DNA of 64,000 nucleotides from Anabaena sp051781005 (GCF_051781005.1 NZ_JBPWOA010000020.1:1-64000); one strand, 5' to 3'; positions 9,721 through 18,933 are shown, numbered from the stretch's first letter. The notes: generated by a model not told the origin, from the letters alone. Translations and numbers: made by a program.

Positions 9721-11658
9721 TTAAATTTGTAATAATCCCTCTGGATTTACTGTTAAAAGCGGCCGACGCTGCAAACCTTCACGATGTAAAATTTCATTTG
9801 CAGCCAGCAAACCACTACTAACAGCCCGTTCCATTAAACCACAAGGAAAAGGCATTTTTACCCAATCACCAGCGAATAATAAGTTAGTCACATTTGTGCT
9901 ACTTTCTGGACGATCTGCATAACTATTAGGTGGATATCCAGAGAAGTTATGTTGATTAACTAATTCCTGATGTAGCACTTTTGCTTGTTTTAAATCAGGA
10001 ACAATATCATAAAGTTCTTGTTCAAAAGTATTTAATAAAGCTTCTTGGTTAGGAAACTCTTTTTCTTTGTAACAATAAGCGTGTAATTCTACCACACTAC
10101 CACCAGTGCGTTGTGACCAATCAATGAATTGTTTTTGAATGCGGTGATAAAGGGTAATGCTGTCAGTTAATCGGTAGCCAGATAAAGAAGTAAAGTTACT
10201 ATGTTCCCATTCAAAGTCCTGATCAAACCAGAAACGGCACACAGCAAAGGGATCAGCAATACTCAGCTTCTCAACTTGCGATCGCACTTTTTGATCTACA
10301 TCCCCAGTCATGCGTTTAAATAGTTGTTGTACTCCCGGTACATCAGTCGCTAAAACATAATAATCAGCCGTAATTATCTCTGGTGATGATGACTCTTGAT
10401 TAACTGCTAATAATTGCAAATTATCATCCTGTCTTTCTACAACTTGAAACTTAGATAAATCTCTTTGAGCAGGGCCTTTAACTACTTTACCTTCAGATGT
10501 AAATACAGCACCATGACAAGGACAATGAAATTGACCATCTGCTGCTATTTGCACAGTACATCCTTGATGGGTGCAAGTGAGAGAAATAGCTTCCTGACTA
10601 CCATTTAAGCAAGCAAATACTTCATCAGCCGCACCAAAATATTCTATTTTACTATCACTGACAATAGAGTTGCGCTTTACCCAAAAAGGCACATTATTAT
10701 TATTGTTACCCACATAATATTTAATTTCTGCAATCTGATTGTTATTAGCAACTATTTCACTCACAGTTGCACCTGTGATAATTTTACCCTGCTGCTGAAT
10801 TACTTGAGCGATAGGTTGGACTAAACTTGTCCCCATATCGTCTTTTGTCCCATTAAAAGCCAGTCCTTCAGGATTTCCAAAAAAGTAAAAATGGAAGAAC
10901 TGCATCAGTTCTCCTACACTCATGGTATCAGGTGCGTTTAAACTAGATTTGGCAAAAGGTAAAAAATATAAATCATATAAACCTTGGGGAAATTCTGTTT
11001 TTACCCAATCAGCAACGGAAATATGATCAAAACGCCGATAATTTTTTTCTCGCTGGAAACCTGTAATCGCCTGAAAGACTTGTAAATGCTTGATTTTAGT
11101 GAGGTTGATACCCCATTTTAAGCGATTGGGAGAAGCGATCGCTAAATCTATAATATTCCAAGGAAAAGCAGAACTACTAGGGCGAAAAATTTCTGGTTGA
11201 TATTGGGAACCTCGGTAAACAACCGAATAATAGTTTAATGACTGAAAATTATCCTTAACCCCCAGTTCAGATACAACATCATTTAAGTTATAATACTGAG
11301 GGAAAAAGCCATGAAACCCATGTTCCATCATGAAAGTTTCACCAGCAGCTTTTATCTGCCAACTAGCAATTTTACCCCCCAGTTGGGGAGACTTTTCTAA
11401 AAGTGTAACTGCAAATCCCCTCTGAACCAATTCATAAGCACAAGCTAAACCTGCTAACCCACCTCCAATTACCACGACGCTTTTATTAGTATTTAAACTC
11501 TTGGGTAAATTGAGAGTATCTGGCTGAAAAATAGACGGTTTTGGCTTACTAAAACGTGAGTATCCTGTTGCTCCGACAATAGTACTTACGCCAAATAACT
11601 TCAGCAGTGTACGACGAGAAATAGTAGATGATTCTGGTAAGTTAAATATTTGGCTCAT
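9721..11658 (-). CDS. FAD-dependent amine-oxidase/carotenoid-desaturase-like oxidoreductase with embedded Rieske domain
   Basis: This 645-residue protein opens with a twin-arginine-like segment (SRRTLLKLFGVSTIVGATGY). A dinucleotide-binding motif follows, VVVIGGGLAGLACAYEL, and then EKSPQLGGKIASW, as in phytoene and zeta-carotene desaturases. A Rieske [2Fe-2S] domain is inserted in the middle of the flavoprotein fold: C362-T-H364 and C379-P-C-H382 as ligands, with C367 and C381 placed to form the disulfide of cytochrome b6f-type Rieske proteins. The C-terminus returns to the FAD fold (LLFAGDWVKMPFPCGLMERA). It is probably exported or membrane-associated. The substrate is unknown. Confidence 0.85.
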   Translation of the reverse strand: MSQIFNLPESSTISRRTLLKLFGVSTIVGATGYSRFSKPKPSIFQPDTLNLPKSLNTNKSVVVIGGGLAGLACAYELVQRGFAVTLLEKSPQLGGKIASWQIKAAGETFMMEHGFHGFFPQYYNLNDVVSELGVKDNFQSLNYYSVVYRGSQYQPEIFRPSSSAFPWNIIDLAIASPNRLKWGINLTKIKHLQVFQAITGFQREKNYRRFDHISVADWVKTEFPQGLYDLYFLPFAKSSLNAPDTMSVGELMQFFHFYFFGNPEGLAFNGTKDDMGTSLVQPIAQVIQQQGKIITGATVSEIVANNNQIAEIKYYVGNNNNNVPFWVKRNSIVSDSKIEYFGAADEVFACLNGSQEAISLTCTHQGCTVQIAADGQFHCPCHGAVFTSEGKVVKGPAQRDLSKFQVVERQDDNLQLLAVNQESSSPEIITADYYVLATDVPGVQQLFKRMTGDVDQKVRSQVEKLSIADPFAVCRFWFDQDFEWEHSNFTSLSGYRLTDSITLYHRIQKQFIDWSQRTGGSVVELHAYCYKEKEFPNQEALLNTFEQELYDIVPDLKQAKVLHQELVNQHNFSGYPPNSYADRPESSTNVTNLLFAGDWVKMPFPCGLMERAVSSGLLAANEILHREGLQRRPLLTVNPEGLLQI

Positions 11659-12123
11659 TGGTTATGTAATCAACTTTTCACGATGCACAATGGAGTAAAA
11701 TCAAAAATATAAATGGGCAGATTTTTGTAGTCAGCCTCAAAGAATGTATTCTGACAGAAATTCAGAAATTGTCAAGAGTTAATTGGATAAATTGATCATG
11801 TTACGCACTCATCAAAACAAGTTTTATGATCTGACAGCAGATCAACCCGCACGATTTGCAGCCATAAATTACAATATTACTTGACAGTGTAATACATTAT
11901 TTAATAATTGGCTACTAGGTGTGTAAAATACTTGGCATATTATATAATTCAAGTTGGGGCAATTTAGCATACATCAATCAAATCTAAGAGAATATTTGAA
12001 AACTTTTTCGTGTGGGATCTCACACTTGTAGATCCCCCTAAATCCCTCTTAAAAAGGGGGACTTTGAAGAATTTAGCCCCTCTTAAAAAAATTGCTTAAC
12101 TCACTATAAATTAACTAATCAAG
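11659..12123. repeat. Intergenic region with a GATCCCCCTAAATCCC repeat at about 11994-12083
   Basis: The segment TTTGAAAACTTTTTCGTGTG ... CACTTGTAGATCCCCCTAAA ... AAAAAGGGGGACTTTGA matches a segment inside the repeat element at 17177-17312, but here the right terminal inverted repeat is missing. The remainder (11659-11993) is AT-rich promoter-type DNA without a visible gene. Confidence 0.7.
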
Positions 12124-12897
12124 ATGAAATATTGGCGTGAAACTATAGCTGTCACTCAGCGCATATTAATTGAACTATTGCGCCGTAGACGCAGCTTAAT
12201 TTTTTGGAGTATTTTTCCAATTTCTATCTTAATTCTCAACGGATTTATTTTGGCAGAACGGGCAAAACTCACAATGGCTGTAGCTTTTGAAAATGCTGCA
12301 CCTTCAAGCTTGGTAGGTGCAGCACTGTTTTTTAGCTGTTTAGGTGGGAGTGTGGCTACTGTAGTGGCAGAACGAGAACAGCAAACCCTAAAACGCTTGT
12401 TTATTTCTCCCTTAAGTGGCACATCTTACTTTTTAGGAATTTTTCTGGCTCATAGCTGCATTGGTATCGGACAAACACTTTTAGTTTATACCATAGCTGC
12501 TTTTTGGGGTGCGACATTTAAAGGTTCCATTTTATTAGGAATTATCATCATTTTATTAAGTATCATTGCTTATGTTGGCTTAGGATTTATTTTAGGTACA
12601 CAATTAGCTCGACGCATTGAAGATGTTAATGCTTTGGTAGCTGCTTTTGGAGTACCTTTATTAATTTTAGGTGGGGCATTTTTACCAACTTCCTTATTTC
12701 CCCAAACTCTGTTAAACATTGCCAAATATAATCCAATATATCACATGAATGAAGCTCTCTTAGGAGTTTCAGCTAATGGAGATAAAATTGGCGATATTAC
12801 ATCACATTTTTGGTTTTTATTTGTGTTTGCAATGATTATGTTAGGTTGTGGATGGTTATCTTATCGACGGATGTTGATGGTAGAAAGAAGACTTTAA
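12124..12897 (+). CDS. ABC-2 type transporter permease
   Basis: This 257-residue integral membrane protein has about six hydrophobic segments. It has the ABC-2 hallmark of a conserved cytoplasmic loop (EREQQTLKRLFISPLSG) followed by two long helices and a hydrophobic GGAFLPTSLFP loop before the last helix. Such permeases pair with a DrrA/CcmA-like ATPase to export lipids, drugs or glycans. No ATPase is adjacent. The nearest is at 18934 on the same strand, across a 6-kb glycosyltransferase island. The partner assignment is an inference. Confidence 0.85.
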   Translation: MKYWRETIAVTQRILIELLRRRRSLIFWSIFPISILILNGFILAERAKLTMAVAFENAAPSSLVGAALFFSCLGGSVATVVAEREQQTLKRLFISPLSGTSYFLGIFLAHSCIGIGQTLLVYTIAAFWGATFKGSILLGIIIILLSIIAYVGLGFILGTQLARRIEDVNALVAAFGVPLLILGGAFLPTSLFPQTLLNIAKYNPIYHMNEALLGVSANGDKIGDITSHFWFLFVFAMIMLGCGWLSYRRMLMVERRL

Positions 12898-12954
12898 ATC
12901 AGTTACTAAGCAGTTCCCTGATTTCTTTGATAAATTGGGGATCTATCAGAAAAA

Positions 12955-14007
12955 TTATAGGTTGGAGAAGAGTAATTGGGCAATATATTCTGCATTTCTT
13001 TTTTCTCGCCAAATCCAATGATTATCCTGACCTTTTTCTCGAATATGAATAATTGCTTCCTCAATCACTTGGTCTAAATTATCTAAACTAGAATAGGATG
13101 AACCTATAGAAACTGGCCAAGTAATTTGATGCTTAATCACGGGATAATTTGGGGCAATGATATAACATCCACAAGATCCTGCATCACTTATCACCCCACT
13201 AGCTCGATAATAATAACGTTCTTGATCAAAATCAGTAACTAAAATATCTAATTGTTGTAATGCTTGCAAATAATCTTGGTCTTTTGTGGTATCAATAAAA
13301 ATAATATCTGAGCAATTTTCTAGATATTTGGGTTTTTGATTAATCGGTGTACCAATAACTAATTCTAGTTGCTGGGAATGTTGCAATACATAATATCTGA
13401 CTTTTTCTAAAACCTTATTGATAGGCTTATCTTCGCGAATAATTCCTATAATGCCAATTTTGATTTTCTCGTCTTGTTTCAATCTTTTTCCTGGTGTGAA
13501 TTTCGGAGTAGTTTCACTGATTATAGGATGGGGAATAACAATTTTAGAAGATGCGGTAAATTTAAACTTATCGCTGATATAATCGTCATCTAATTCTAAA
13601 AGAACCACTTTGAATTTAGGATTAAATTCTAGAAATTTTTTCAAATAAATAAATCCCCAATATTTTATTTTATTTTCTTGGGCAAATAATTGATTACCAT
13701 GAATACCTAAAAATACTTGTTTCCCTGTTGATACTAACATAGGCAACAGAGTTAAAAGATGTTGATTATAAATTTCCATAACATAAATACTATCAACATC
13801 TTTGAGGGATAAAGCTTGTAATCCCATTGAAATATGGCGATATTCACGTCGCAATTGTAATCCTACAGAATAACTAGGAATCTCTTGAGTGAATTTCTTA
13901 AACCATTCAGGAATCGGTCTTTCTATAGAGACAAATCCGATTTTATGATTAGACAAATACTGATTAATAAATAATAACTCTCTGAGTCCCTTATGAAAAA
14001 TTTCCAT
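12955..14007 (-). CDS. Putative GT-B fold glycosyltransferase
   Basis: This 350-residue protein shows Rossmann-like alternation. The C-terminal half contains IKIGIIGIIREDKPI, then LDILVTDFDQERYYYRASGVISDAGSCGC. The latter resembles the nucleotide-sugar-binding end of GT4-like enzymes, but the usual E-x7-E motif is not clear. The N-terminal half has FLGIHGNQLF. I place it among glycosyltransferases from fold-level features and from its neighbours, a pyruvyl transferase and two GT2 enzymes. It runs convergent to the ABC-2 permease. Confidence 0.5.
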   Translation of the reverse strand: MEIFHKGLRELLFINQYLSNHKIGFVSIERPIPEWFKKFTQEIPSYSVGLQLRREYRHISMGLQALSLKDVDSIYVMEIYNQHLLTLLPMLVSTGKQVFLGIHGNQLFAQENKIKYWGFIYLKKFLEFNPKFKVVLLELDDDYISDKFKFTASSKIVIPHPIISETTPKFTPGKRLKQDEKIKIGIIGIIREDKPINKVLEKVRYYVLQHSQQLELVIGTPINQKPKYLENCSDIIFIDTTKDQDYLQALQQLDILVTDFDQERYYYRASGVISDAGSCGCYIIAPNYPVIKHQITWPVSIGSSYSSLDNLDQVIEEAIIHIREKGQDNHWIWREKRNAEYIAQLLFSNL

Positions 14008-14745
14008 ATTATGTTAATATCCCTTTCAGCTTTATAATTTTTATGGGTTTTACTTAAAGCCACGTTAACACGTCAGCAATTCTCAATTCAAGATTTAAAG
14101 AGTATCTTTTGTCTTAATACGCTTCTAGATTATTGACTCTATTCTCGATAATTAGTCGGCTGTACTGATTTTCCCCATTATTTTCAGGACTGAATAAACT
14201 GGATAACATTACTTACACCGATCTATTGACATCTAATATCTCTAGTATGTATATATTAAGTATATTAGTAATATTCCTCGGTGTCCATGTATTTCTTCTT
14301 GCTGAAATTTATTTCTAAGATGTTACTATTAGAGAAAGCCGCTTGTGAATTTGAGTTTTTATTGAAGTATCTTAATGAGTTCATTATTATGCATTTCAAA
14401 AATATTTTATTTTAGGACTTACTCATTGACAAAATCTATTAAATATGGATTATGTATTTTACCTCTTGTAGGGTGTGGTTCGGCAAGCTCACCAACCACG
14501 TCAGACACGATAATTTAGCACACAACAGATTTTCTCTATCTGACGCACCGCATTAATAAACTATTCCAAAAGCCTGCAACTAGGCAATTTCGTGCATACA
14601 TATCATGTGAAGTTTGTACAGTGCGTAAGTCCTAAATTTTTATTTTTTCAAATGCTAAATGAATGTCATCTGGGAATAATTAATCTTGATTTTTGAATAT
14701 CTAAAGTTTGGAAAAAATATTATATTTGTAAACAGGAAGGTAGTC
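14008..14745. other. Long intergenic region containing a MITE-like element
   Basis: No gene is seen in this 738-bp stretch. Positions 14411-14636 form a repeat element, listed separately. The 14041-14400 part is AT-rich and unremarkable. An AGGAAGG Shine-Dalgarno sequence sits just before the ATG at 14746. Confidence 0.55.
14411..14636. mobile_element. MITE-like element with TTTAGGACTTAC terminal repeats
   Basis: TTTAGGACTTAC at 14411-14422 is the exact complement of GTAAGTCCTAAA at 14625-14636. Inside lies a degenerate palindrome (TGTAGGGTGTGG ... TCTGACGCACCGC). The left end plus its next bases, up to about 24 nt (TTTAGGACTTACTCATTGAC and four more), also occurs in inverted orientation at about 1436-1459, after the helicase gene. 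There is no transposase frame inside, so the element would be non-autonomous. Confidence 0.6.
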
Positions 14746-15821
14746 ATGACAAATACCACACCACAGTCAATTAAAGAAGAATTACACAAAGCTTTAGGCC
14801 AATTAGATAGTTTTGAATCATGTGCATTGCTGAACTATCCTGATCATCTAAATTTGGGAGATCATTTGATCTGGCTAGGTACTGTAATATACCTAACTGA
14901 TGTACTAAAAACAAAAATTAAATATGCCTCTAGCATTGCAGATTTTTCTCCAACAGTAATGGCAGAAAAAATTGGTAAAGCACCTATATTACTTCATGGA
15001 GGAGGTAATTTAGGAGACCTTTGGCCTCATCATCAAAAGTTTCGAGAGGAAATTATTGCTAAATATCAAGATCGTCCAATTATTATTCTGCCACAAAGTA
15101 TTTTATTTAGCAATTTAGATCAGATGCAAAAAACAGCCAATATCTTTAATTCTCATCCTGATTTAACTATATTTGTCCGTGATGATCGTAGCTATAAAAT
15201 TGCTGAGGAATCTTTTAATAAATGCCGAGTTATTAAATCCCCCGATATGGCTTTTCAATTGCTAAATTTACCAGGTATATCTACTAATGATAACTCAAAA
15301 TCATCAATTCTTTATCACTGTAGAAAAGACAAAGAATTAAATCCAGAATTTTCGATAGATACTGTAAAAATGCCTAATTTAGTCGTACAAGATTGGGTTT
15401 CTTTTGAATGGGTATTAGGAGTTCGCTACAGAGGCATAAAACGTTTCGCCACACAAGTAGTAAGAGAAGTTTGGCAAAGGGGATTGATGACTCCAGTTGA
15501 GTGGATATATCGGCAAAAATGGCAATATTTTTATGCTAATACAGATAAATTTAATCAGATGTATAATCCTTTTATGCACAAACTTTTATGGAGTTTTATG
15601 TTGCTGGAATTTATCAATTCCAGCAACATAAACTAGTGATTACAAATCGTTTGCATGGACATATTCTTTGCATTCTCTTAGGCATTCCTCATATTTTTCT
15701 ACCTAATGCTTATTACAAGAATGAATCTTTCTATGAAACATGGACAAAAGATATTCCGTTTTGTCGATTTGTTAAAGATACTTCTCAAATTGAATCTGCT
15801 ATCAAAGAATTATTAGAATAA
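14746..15821 (+). pseudogene. Polysaccharide pyruvyl transferase family gene, frameshifted
   Basis: The first frame starts at ATG 14746 (MTNTTPQSIKEELH), preceded by AGGAAGG. It contains the family motifs NYPDHLNLGDHLIW and ILLHGGGNLGDLWP and stops at 15636. The expected C-terminal motif, KLVITNRLHGHILCILLGIP then FLPNAYYKNESFYETW, is encoded in the +1 frame from about 15588 to 15821. One indel near 15588-15610 would explain this. The switch point coincides with a 17-bp perfect palindrome (15595-15632). Family members transfer pyruvate or act as exopolysaccharide transferases. It is either a real inactivation, a recent mutation or an assembly error. An upstream TTG at 14686 is a less likely start. 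Confidence 0.85.
15595..15632. repeat. 17-bp perfect inverted repeat with 4-nt loop inside the pyruvyl transferase gene
   Basis: TTTATGTTGCTGGAATT at 15595-15611 is followed by TATC and then the exact complement at 15616-15632. A perfect stem of this length inside a coding region, at the point where the reading frame changes, is unusual. Confidence 0.95.
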
Positions 15822-15877
15822 ATAGGAGTTCTAGATTATGTCGGTTAAGAATTTTTGTAGGTTGAATTTCACTATAG

Positions 15878-15974
15878 AAGGACGGACAGGACTTGTACTG
15901 AGTCTGTCGATAGCGTAGCGTGGCGTTAGCCATAGTATGCCAATCCCACAAGATAGGATCATCTCTTTTGTGAA
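15878..15974. repeat. Dispersed repeat copy B, interrupted by a 23-nt insertion at 15911-15933
   Basis: This is the inverted copy of 8909-8983. The two align across GTACTGAG-x-x-TGTCGA and then AGTATGCC. In this copy, 23 nt containing GCGTAGCGTGGCGTTAGCC lie between TCGA and AGTATG. The insert resembles the 21-27-nt small dispersed repeats reported from Nostoc genomes. Confidence 0.85.
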
Positions 15975-15983
15975 GTTCTCTTA

Positions 15984-16937
15984 CTATCTGCCTTTTATTT
16001 TTCTATTAGCTGATTGTTGCCAATGATAAAAAGAACTCAGAGATAGACTGAAAAGAAGTTCCATTTCTCCAATTACAACAACATCATTTTTTAAAATATT
16101 CCTATTTTTAATATAAAAAGAAATTGCTTTTCGGAAATCATTAACCATATACATAATACTAATTATAGGTTGTTGCCAAGGTTGATAATTCAGCATTCTA
16201 TAATAATATCGACATATTCCATTTTGACGGAAAAATTTTCTTAAATATTCCTTCTCAAACCTTGATTTAGGAATCAAATGATCTAATTCCATTTCAGCAT
16301 TGAACCATAGTTGCCAATTTTTTTGCCAAATATAATTTAACATCTCTAAATCTTCATTTGTTTGTGGCAATACGGGATGTTCAGGAATACTTTCTAACCA
16401 AGCTTGTTTGCGAATGACTATTCCTGCTCCTGGAGGAAACATTCTTTTTTTAGTTGACTGATATTTTTCGTTATAGCAATAAGTTTTTTTGCTTTCTATA
16501 ATTGCAAAAAAGCGGGCTATTCTTTCAAATCCTGGAGGGGGTTCAACTTCAAACTTTCCATGAATTTGTCCCCCATAAGCACCAGCATTTTCATGAGTTT
16601 GACCAAATTTATAAGCCTCTGCTACCCAGTTAGAATAGGGTAAATTATCATCATCTAGAAATCCGATTAAATCACTTTTCGCTTCTTTGATAGCACATCT
16701 TCGAGCAAAAGCGAGTCCTTGTTCGGCTTCAAAGCAATATTTAATAGGATAAATTTCACTCCAAGTAGATAGGTGCTGTTGTACTACCTCGGCTGTGTTA
16801 TCAGTGCTATTGTTGTCAATAATCAGAATTTCCCAGGAAATTTCCTCTGTCCCAACTTGCGATCGCAATTTCTCTAAGACATCTACTATGCGGCTTTCTC
16901 CGTTATAGGTACAGATAGCCACTGTAAAATCAACCAT
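15984..16937 (-). CDS. hpsE: HpsE-type family 2 glycosyltransferase (hormogonium polysaccharide)
   Basis: This 317-residue GT-A enzyme starts MVDFTVAICTYNGESR. It has the nucleotide-sugar motif ILIIDNNSTDNTAEV, the acidic FLDDDNLP (DxD) motif, a QGLAFARRCAIKEAKSDLIG segment and an NEDLEML region. The C-terminal pattern RQNGICRYYYRML, then PWQQP, MVNDFRKA and EMELLFSLSLSSFYHW is what I recall of the HpsE family, which makes the polysaccharide used for gliding by hormogonia of filamentous cyanobacteria. There is one apparent C-terminal amphipathic or membrane region. A truncated duplicate of its start and promoter lies at 18549-18716. Confidence 0.68.
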   Translation of the reverse strand: MVDFTVAICTYNGESRIVDVLEKLRSQVGTEEISWEILIIDNNSTDNTAEVVQQHLSTWSEIYPIKYCFEAEQGLAFARRCAIKEAKSDLIGFLDDDNLPYSNWVAEAYKFGQTHENAGAYGGQIHGKFEVEPPPGFERIARFFAIIESKKTYCYNEKYQSTKKRMFPPGAGIVIRKQAWLESIPEHPVLPQTNEDLEMLNYIWQKNWQLWFNAEMELDHLIPKSRFEKEYLRKFFRQNGICRYYYRMLNYQPWQQPIISIMYMVNDFRKAISFYIKNRNILKNDVVVIGEMELLFSLSLSSFYHWQQSANRKIKGR

Positions 16938-17070
16938 AAGCCCTTGGTGGTGTCTATTTTATGAATTAATCTTCTTTGAATGCACTAGTATCTTGATTAG
17001 AAAATTCAGGCTCCTACGTAATTATTCTTAGTCATATCGCACAAAATACTATTTGGCAATCTGTATATCT
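16902..17070. repeat. Source copy of a duplicated hpsE 5' end plus promoter
   Basis: The first 12 codons of the hpsE-like gene and ~130 bp upstream (for example CATAAGCCCTTGGTGGTGTC and TAGTATCTTGATTAGAAAAT) recur in the same orientation at about 18548-18716, with scattered substitutions. Confidence 0.85.
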
Positions 17071-17176
17071 ATATATATTTCTCTAACGTCATCTTGGGGG
17101 AATTCGTGATCAGGCGAATAGTCACAAGCCCAGTATTAATACTGTTTAATCACTAAAATATCTCTGATTCCCTAAA

Positions 17177-17312
17177 AGGATGTTTGAAAACTTTGTCGTG
17201 TGGTATCTAACACTTGTAGATCCCCCTAAATCCCCCTTCAAAAGGGGGACTTTGAGAAATTTAGCTTAAAAAGGGGGGATCTCAATCAATTCTGATACTT
17301 TTCAAACATCCT
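17177..17312. mobile_element. MITE-like element with 14-bp perfect terminal inverted repeats
   Basis: AGGATGTTTGAAAA at 17177-17190 is exactly complementary to TTTTCAAACATCCT at 17299-17312. Between them lies the GATCCCCCTAAATCCCCC / AAAGGGGGACTTT sequence shared with 11994-12083. At 136 bp with no coding capacity, it fits a non-autonomous element. Confidence 0.75.
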
Positions 17313-17393
17313 CTAATCAAAAAGTTGCATAATTGATAATTTGAATATCTTACAGAACATATTTAGGCTAATTTTATATTCATGTGATGGCAA

Positions 17394-18356
17394 TTATTTT
17401 TGATTAAATTTCTTCAGAAAATTCCAGAAAGATTGAGATTTTTTCCCAGGTAGAACAATTCCTAATATACTTTTTAGAATGGCGATTAAAGTTATTTTTC
17501 TTCTATTCCAAGCGATAGAAGGCTGATATTTAAAACTTTTTCCCAGTAAATTAAGAGCTACTAAGCTTTTTTGAGGTTTTGGATAACCTTCTAGAGATTT
17601 TAGAGTCAGAAACATATATAAATTTGCTAAACTCTGGTTTTTTAGAGACTGTAAACCTTGAGGTGCTTGACAAAAGGCTTTGTTGATAATTTTTAAGCCT
17701 GCTTTCTCCATTTTATTTATATTGGTGGACATTGAGCTATTTGACACTCTATATAAAATTTGTGGTGCAGGAACACAGACAAAAGGATAATCAGCAGCTA
17801 ATCGCAGATACATATCCCAATCAGCGGAACGTTCTAAAGATTCATCAAAGCCGCCTAAATCTCTTAAAGATTGAGTCAAAAATAGACCATTAGATCCATT
17901 TTCTAAAAAATTAGTGAATAATAGCTTTGGTAAAGCATAACCATTAACGGTGATATATAAACCTGAACGCAAAAATTGACTAGATTCATCAATATAATCA
18001 GTCCAACTATAAGCAACAGCAGCCGTAGGATTGTTGATTAAGGCATTTAATTGAGCTTCTAGTTTATCAGGAGTCCAGATATCATCGGCATCCATAAAAG
18101 AAATGTATTTCCTATTAGCAATTTTTAATCCGCGATTTCGACTACTCGCTAGTCCAGCGTTGGGATAAGAAAATATTTTTATTCTAATATCTTTGATTTG
18201 ATTAACTATGTCTACAGTTGTATCTTGCGAGCCATCGTTGATAACAATAATTTCAAAATCAGTAAATGTCTGTTTGAGAATAGATTGAATAGTTTCTTGA
18301 ATTGTTTTTTCGCCATTATAAACTGGAATTACAACAGAAATCATAAATTTAATCAC
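17394..18356 (-). CDS. Family 2 glycosyltransferase
   Basis: This 320-residue GT-A protein begins with ISVVIPVYNGEKTIQETI. It continues with the UDP-sugar motif IIVINDGSQDTT, NAGLASSRNRGLKIA and the metal-binding FMDADDIW (DxD). A catalytic-base region, FDESLERSADWDMYLRL, follows. About 100 C-terminal residues are helical and basic. Either the first ATG or the Met at codon 5 (18344) may be the start. It lies between the HpsE-type gene and its truncated duplicate, on the same strand, and probably adds a sugar to the same exopolysaccharide. Confidence 0.88.
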   Translation of the reverse strand: MIKFMISVVIPVYNGEKTIQETIQSILKQTFTDFEIIVINDGSQDTTVDIVNQIKDIRIKIFSYPNAGLASSRNRGLKIANRKYISFMDADDIWTPDKLEAQLNALINNPTAAVAYSWTDYIDESSQFLRSGLYITVNGYALPKLLFTNFLENGSNGLFLTQSLRDLGGFDESLERSADWDMYLRLAADYPFVCVPAPQILYRVSNSSMSTNINKMEKAGLKIINKAFCQAPQGLQSLKNQSLANLYMFLTLKSLEGYPKPQKSLVALNLLGKSFKYQPSIAWNRRKITLIAILKSILGIVLPGKKSQSFWNFLKKFNQK

Positions 18357-18548
18357 TCTTTTATAGATTAAACCATCTCTAGATTTTTTATAAAACTAAG
18401 TTTTTTAAGCCCAGAGTGCAGGTGTAGCCTACACAAATCCAAATTTTCCTCTATCCCAACTAGCGAACTGACAAAAGCCCTCCGGGCATCCAAGAAACAG
18501 CGCTGGCGCTATCGCAGATCCGCAACATCTAAATATGCGCTTTTGTCT

Positions 18549-18716
18549 GTTATAGGTACAAATAGCCACTTTAAAATCAACCATAAGCCCTTGGTGGTGT
18601 CAATTCTGTAAATAAATCTACTCTGAATACGCTAGTATCTTGATTAGAAAATTCATGCTAGTACGGAATTAGTCTTAGTCATATCGTACAAAATGCTATT
18701 TGGCAATCAGTATAAT
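18549..18716 (-). pseudogene. Remnant of a duplicated hpsE-like gene: first 12 codons plus promoter
   Basis: On the minus strand, ATG at 18584 begins MVDFKVAICTYN, matching the intact gene (MVDFTVAICTYN). Similarity then ends, and the frame runs through unrelated DNA containing a GCGCTGGCGCTATCGC small repeat to a stop at 18429. Upstream, ~130 bp match the promoter region of the intact gene. This looks like what is left of a tandem copy. Confidence 0.8.
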
Positions 18717-18933
18717 ACTATATGTCTCTATGGTCACTTTAGGATAGTTTCTGATGAGACACATCTTAACAGGGAAATCCCCATAATTAAAATCAGATGA
18801 CTACAGATTACCTTAAAATCAGGCTAGTTATTTGGTAATTCTAGTTGCTCACTCAAAGCTCATTAGCTTTCAATTACTTCGATCAGACAGTCAAGCTTAC
18901 ATTCACAAAATTTAAAATTTATGAATTGGAAAT
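18717..18933. other. Intergenic DNA before the ABC ATPase gene
   Basis: This AT-rich sequence holds no gene. It must carry the promoter for the ABC ATPase gene at 18934. No distinctive operator is recognised. Confidence 0.4.

Noticed and set aside
14746..15821. Programmed ribosomal frameshift to make a full pyruvyl transferase
   Set aside because: There is a long stem but no convincing slippery heptamer just before it. Indel or assembly error is simpler, so I list the gene as frameshifted.
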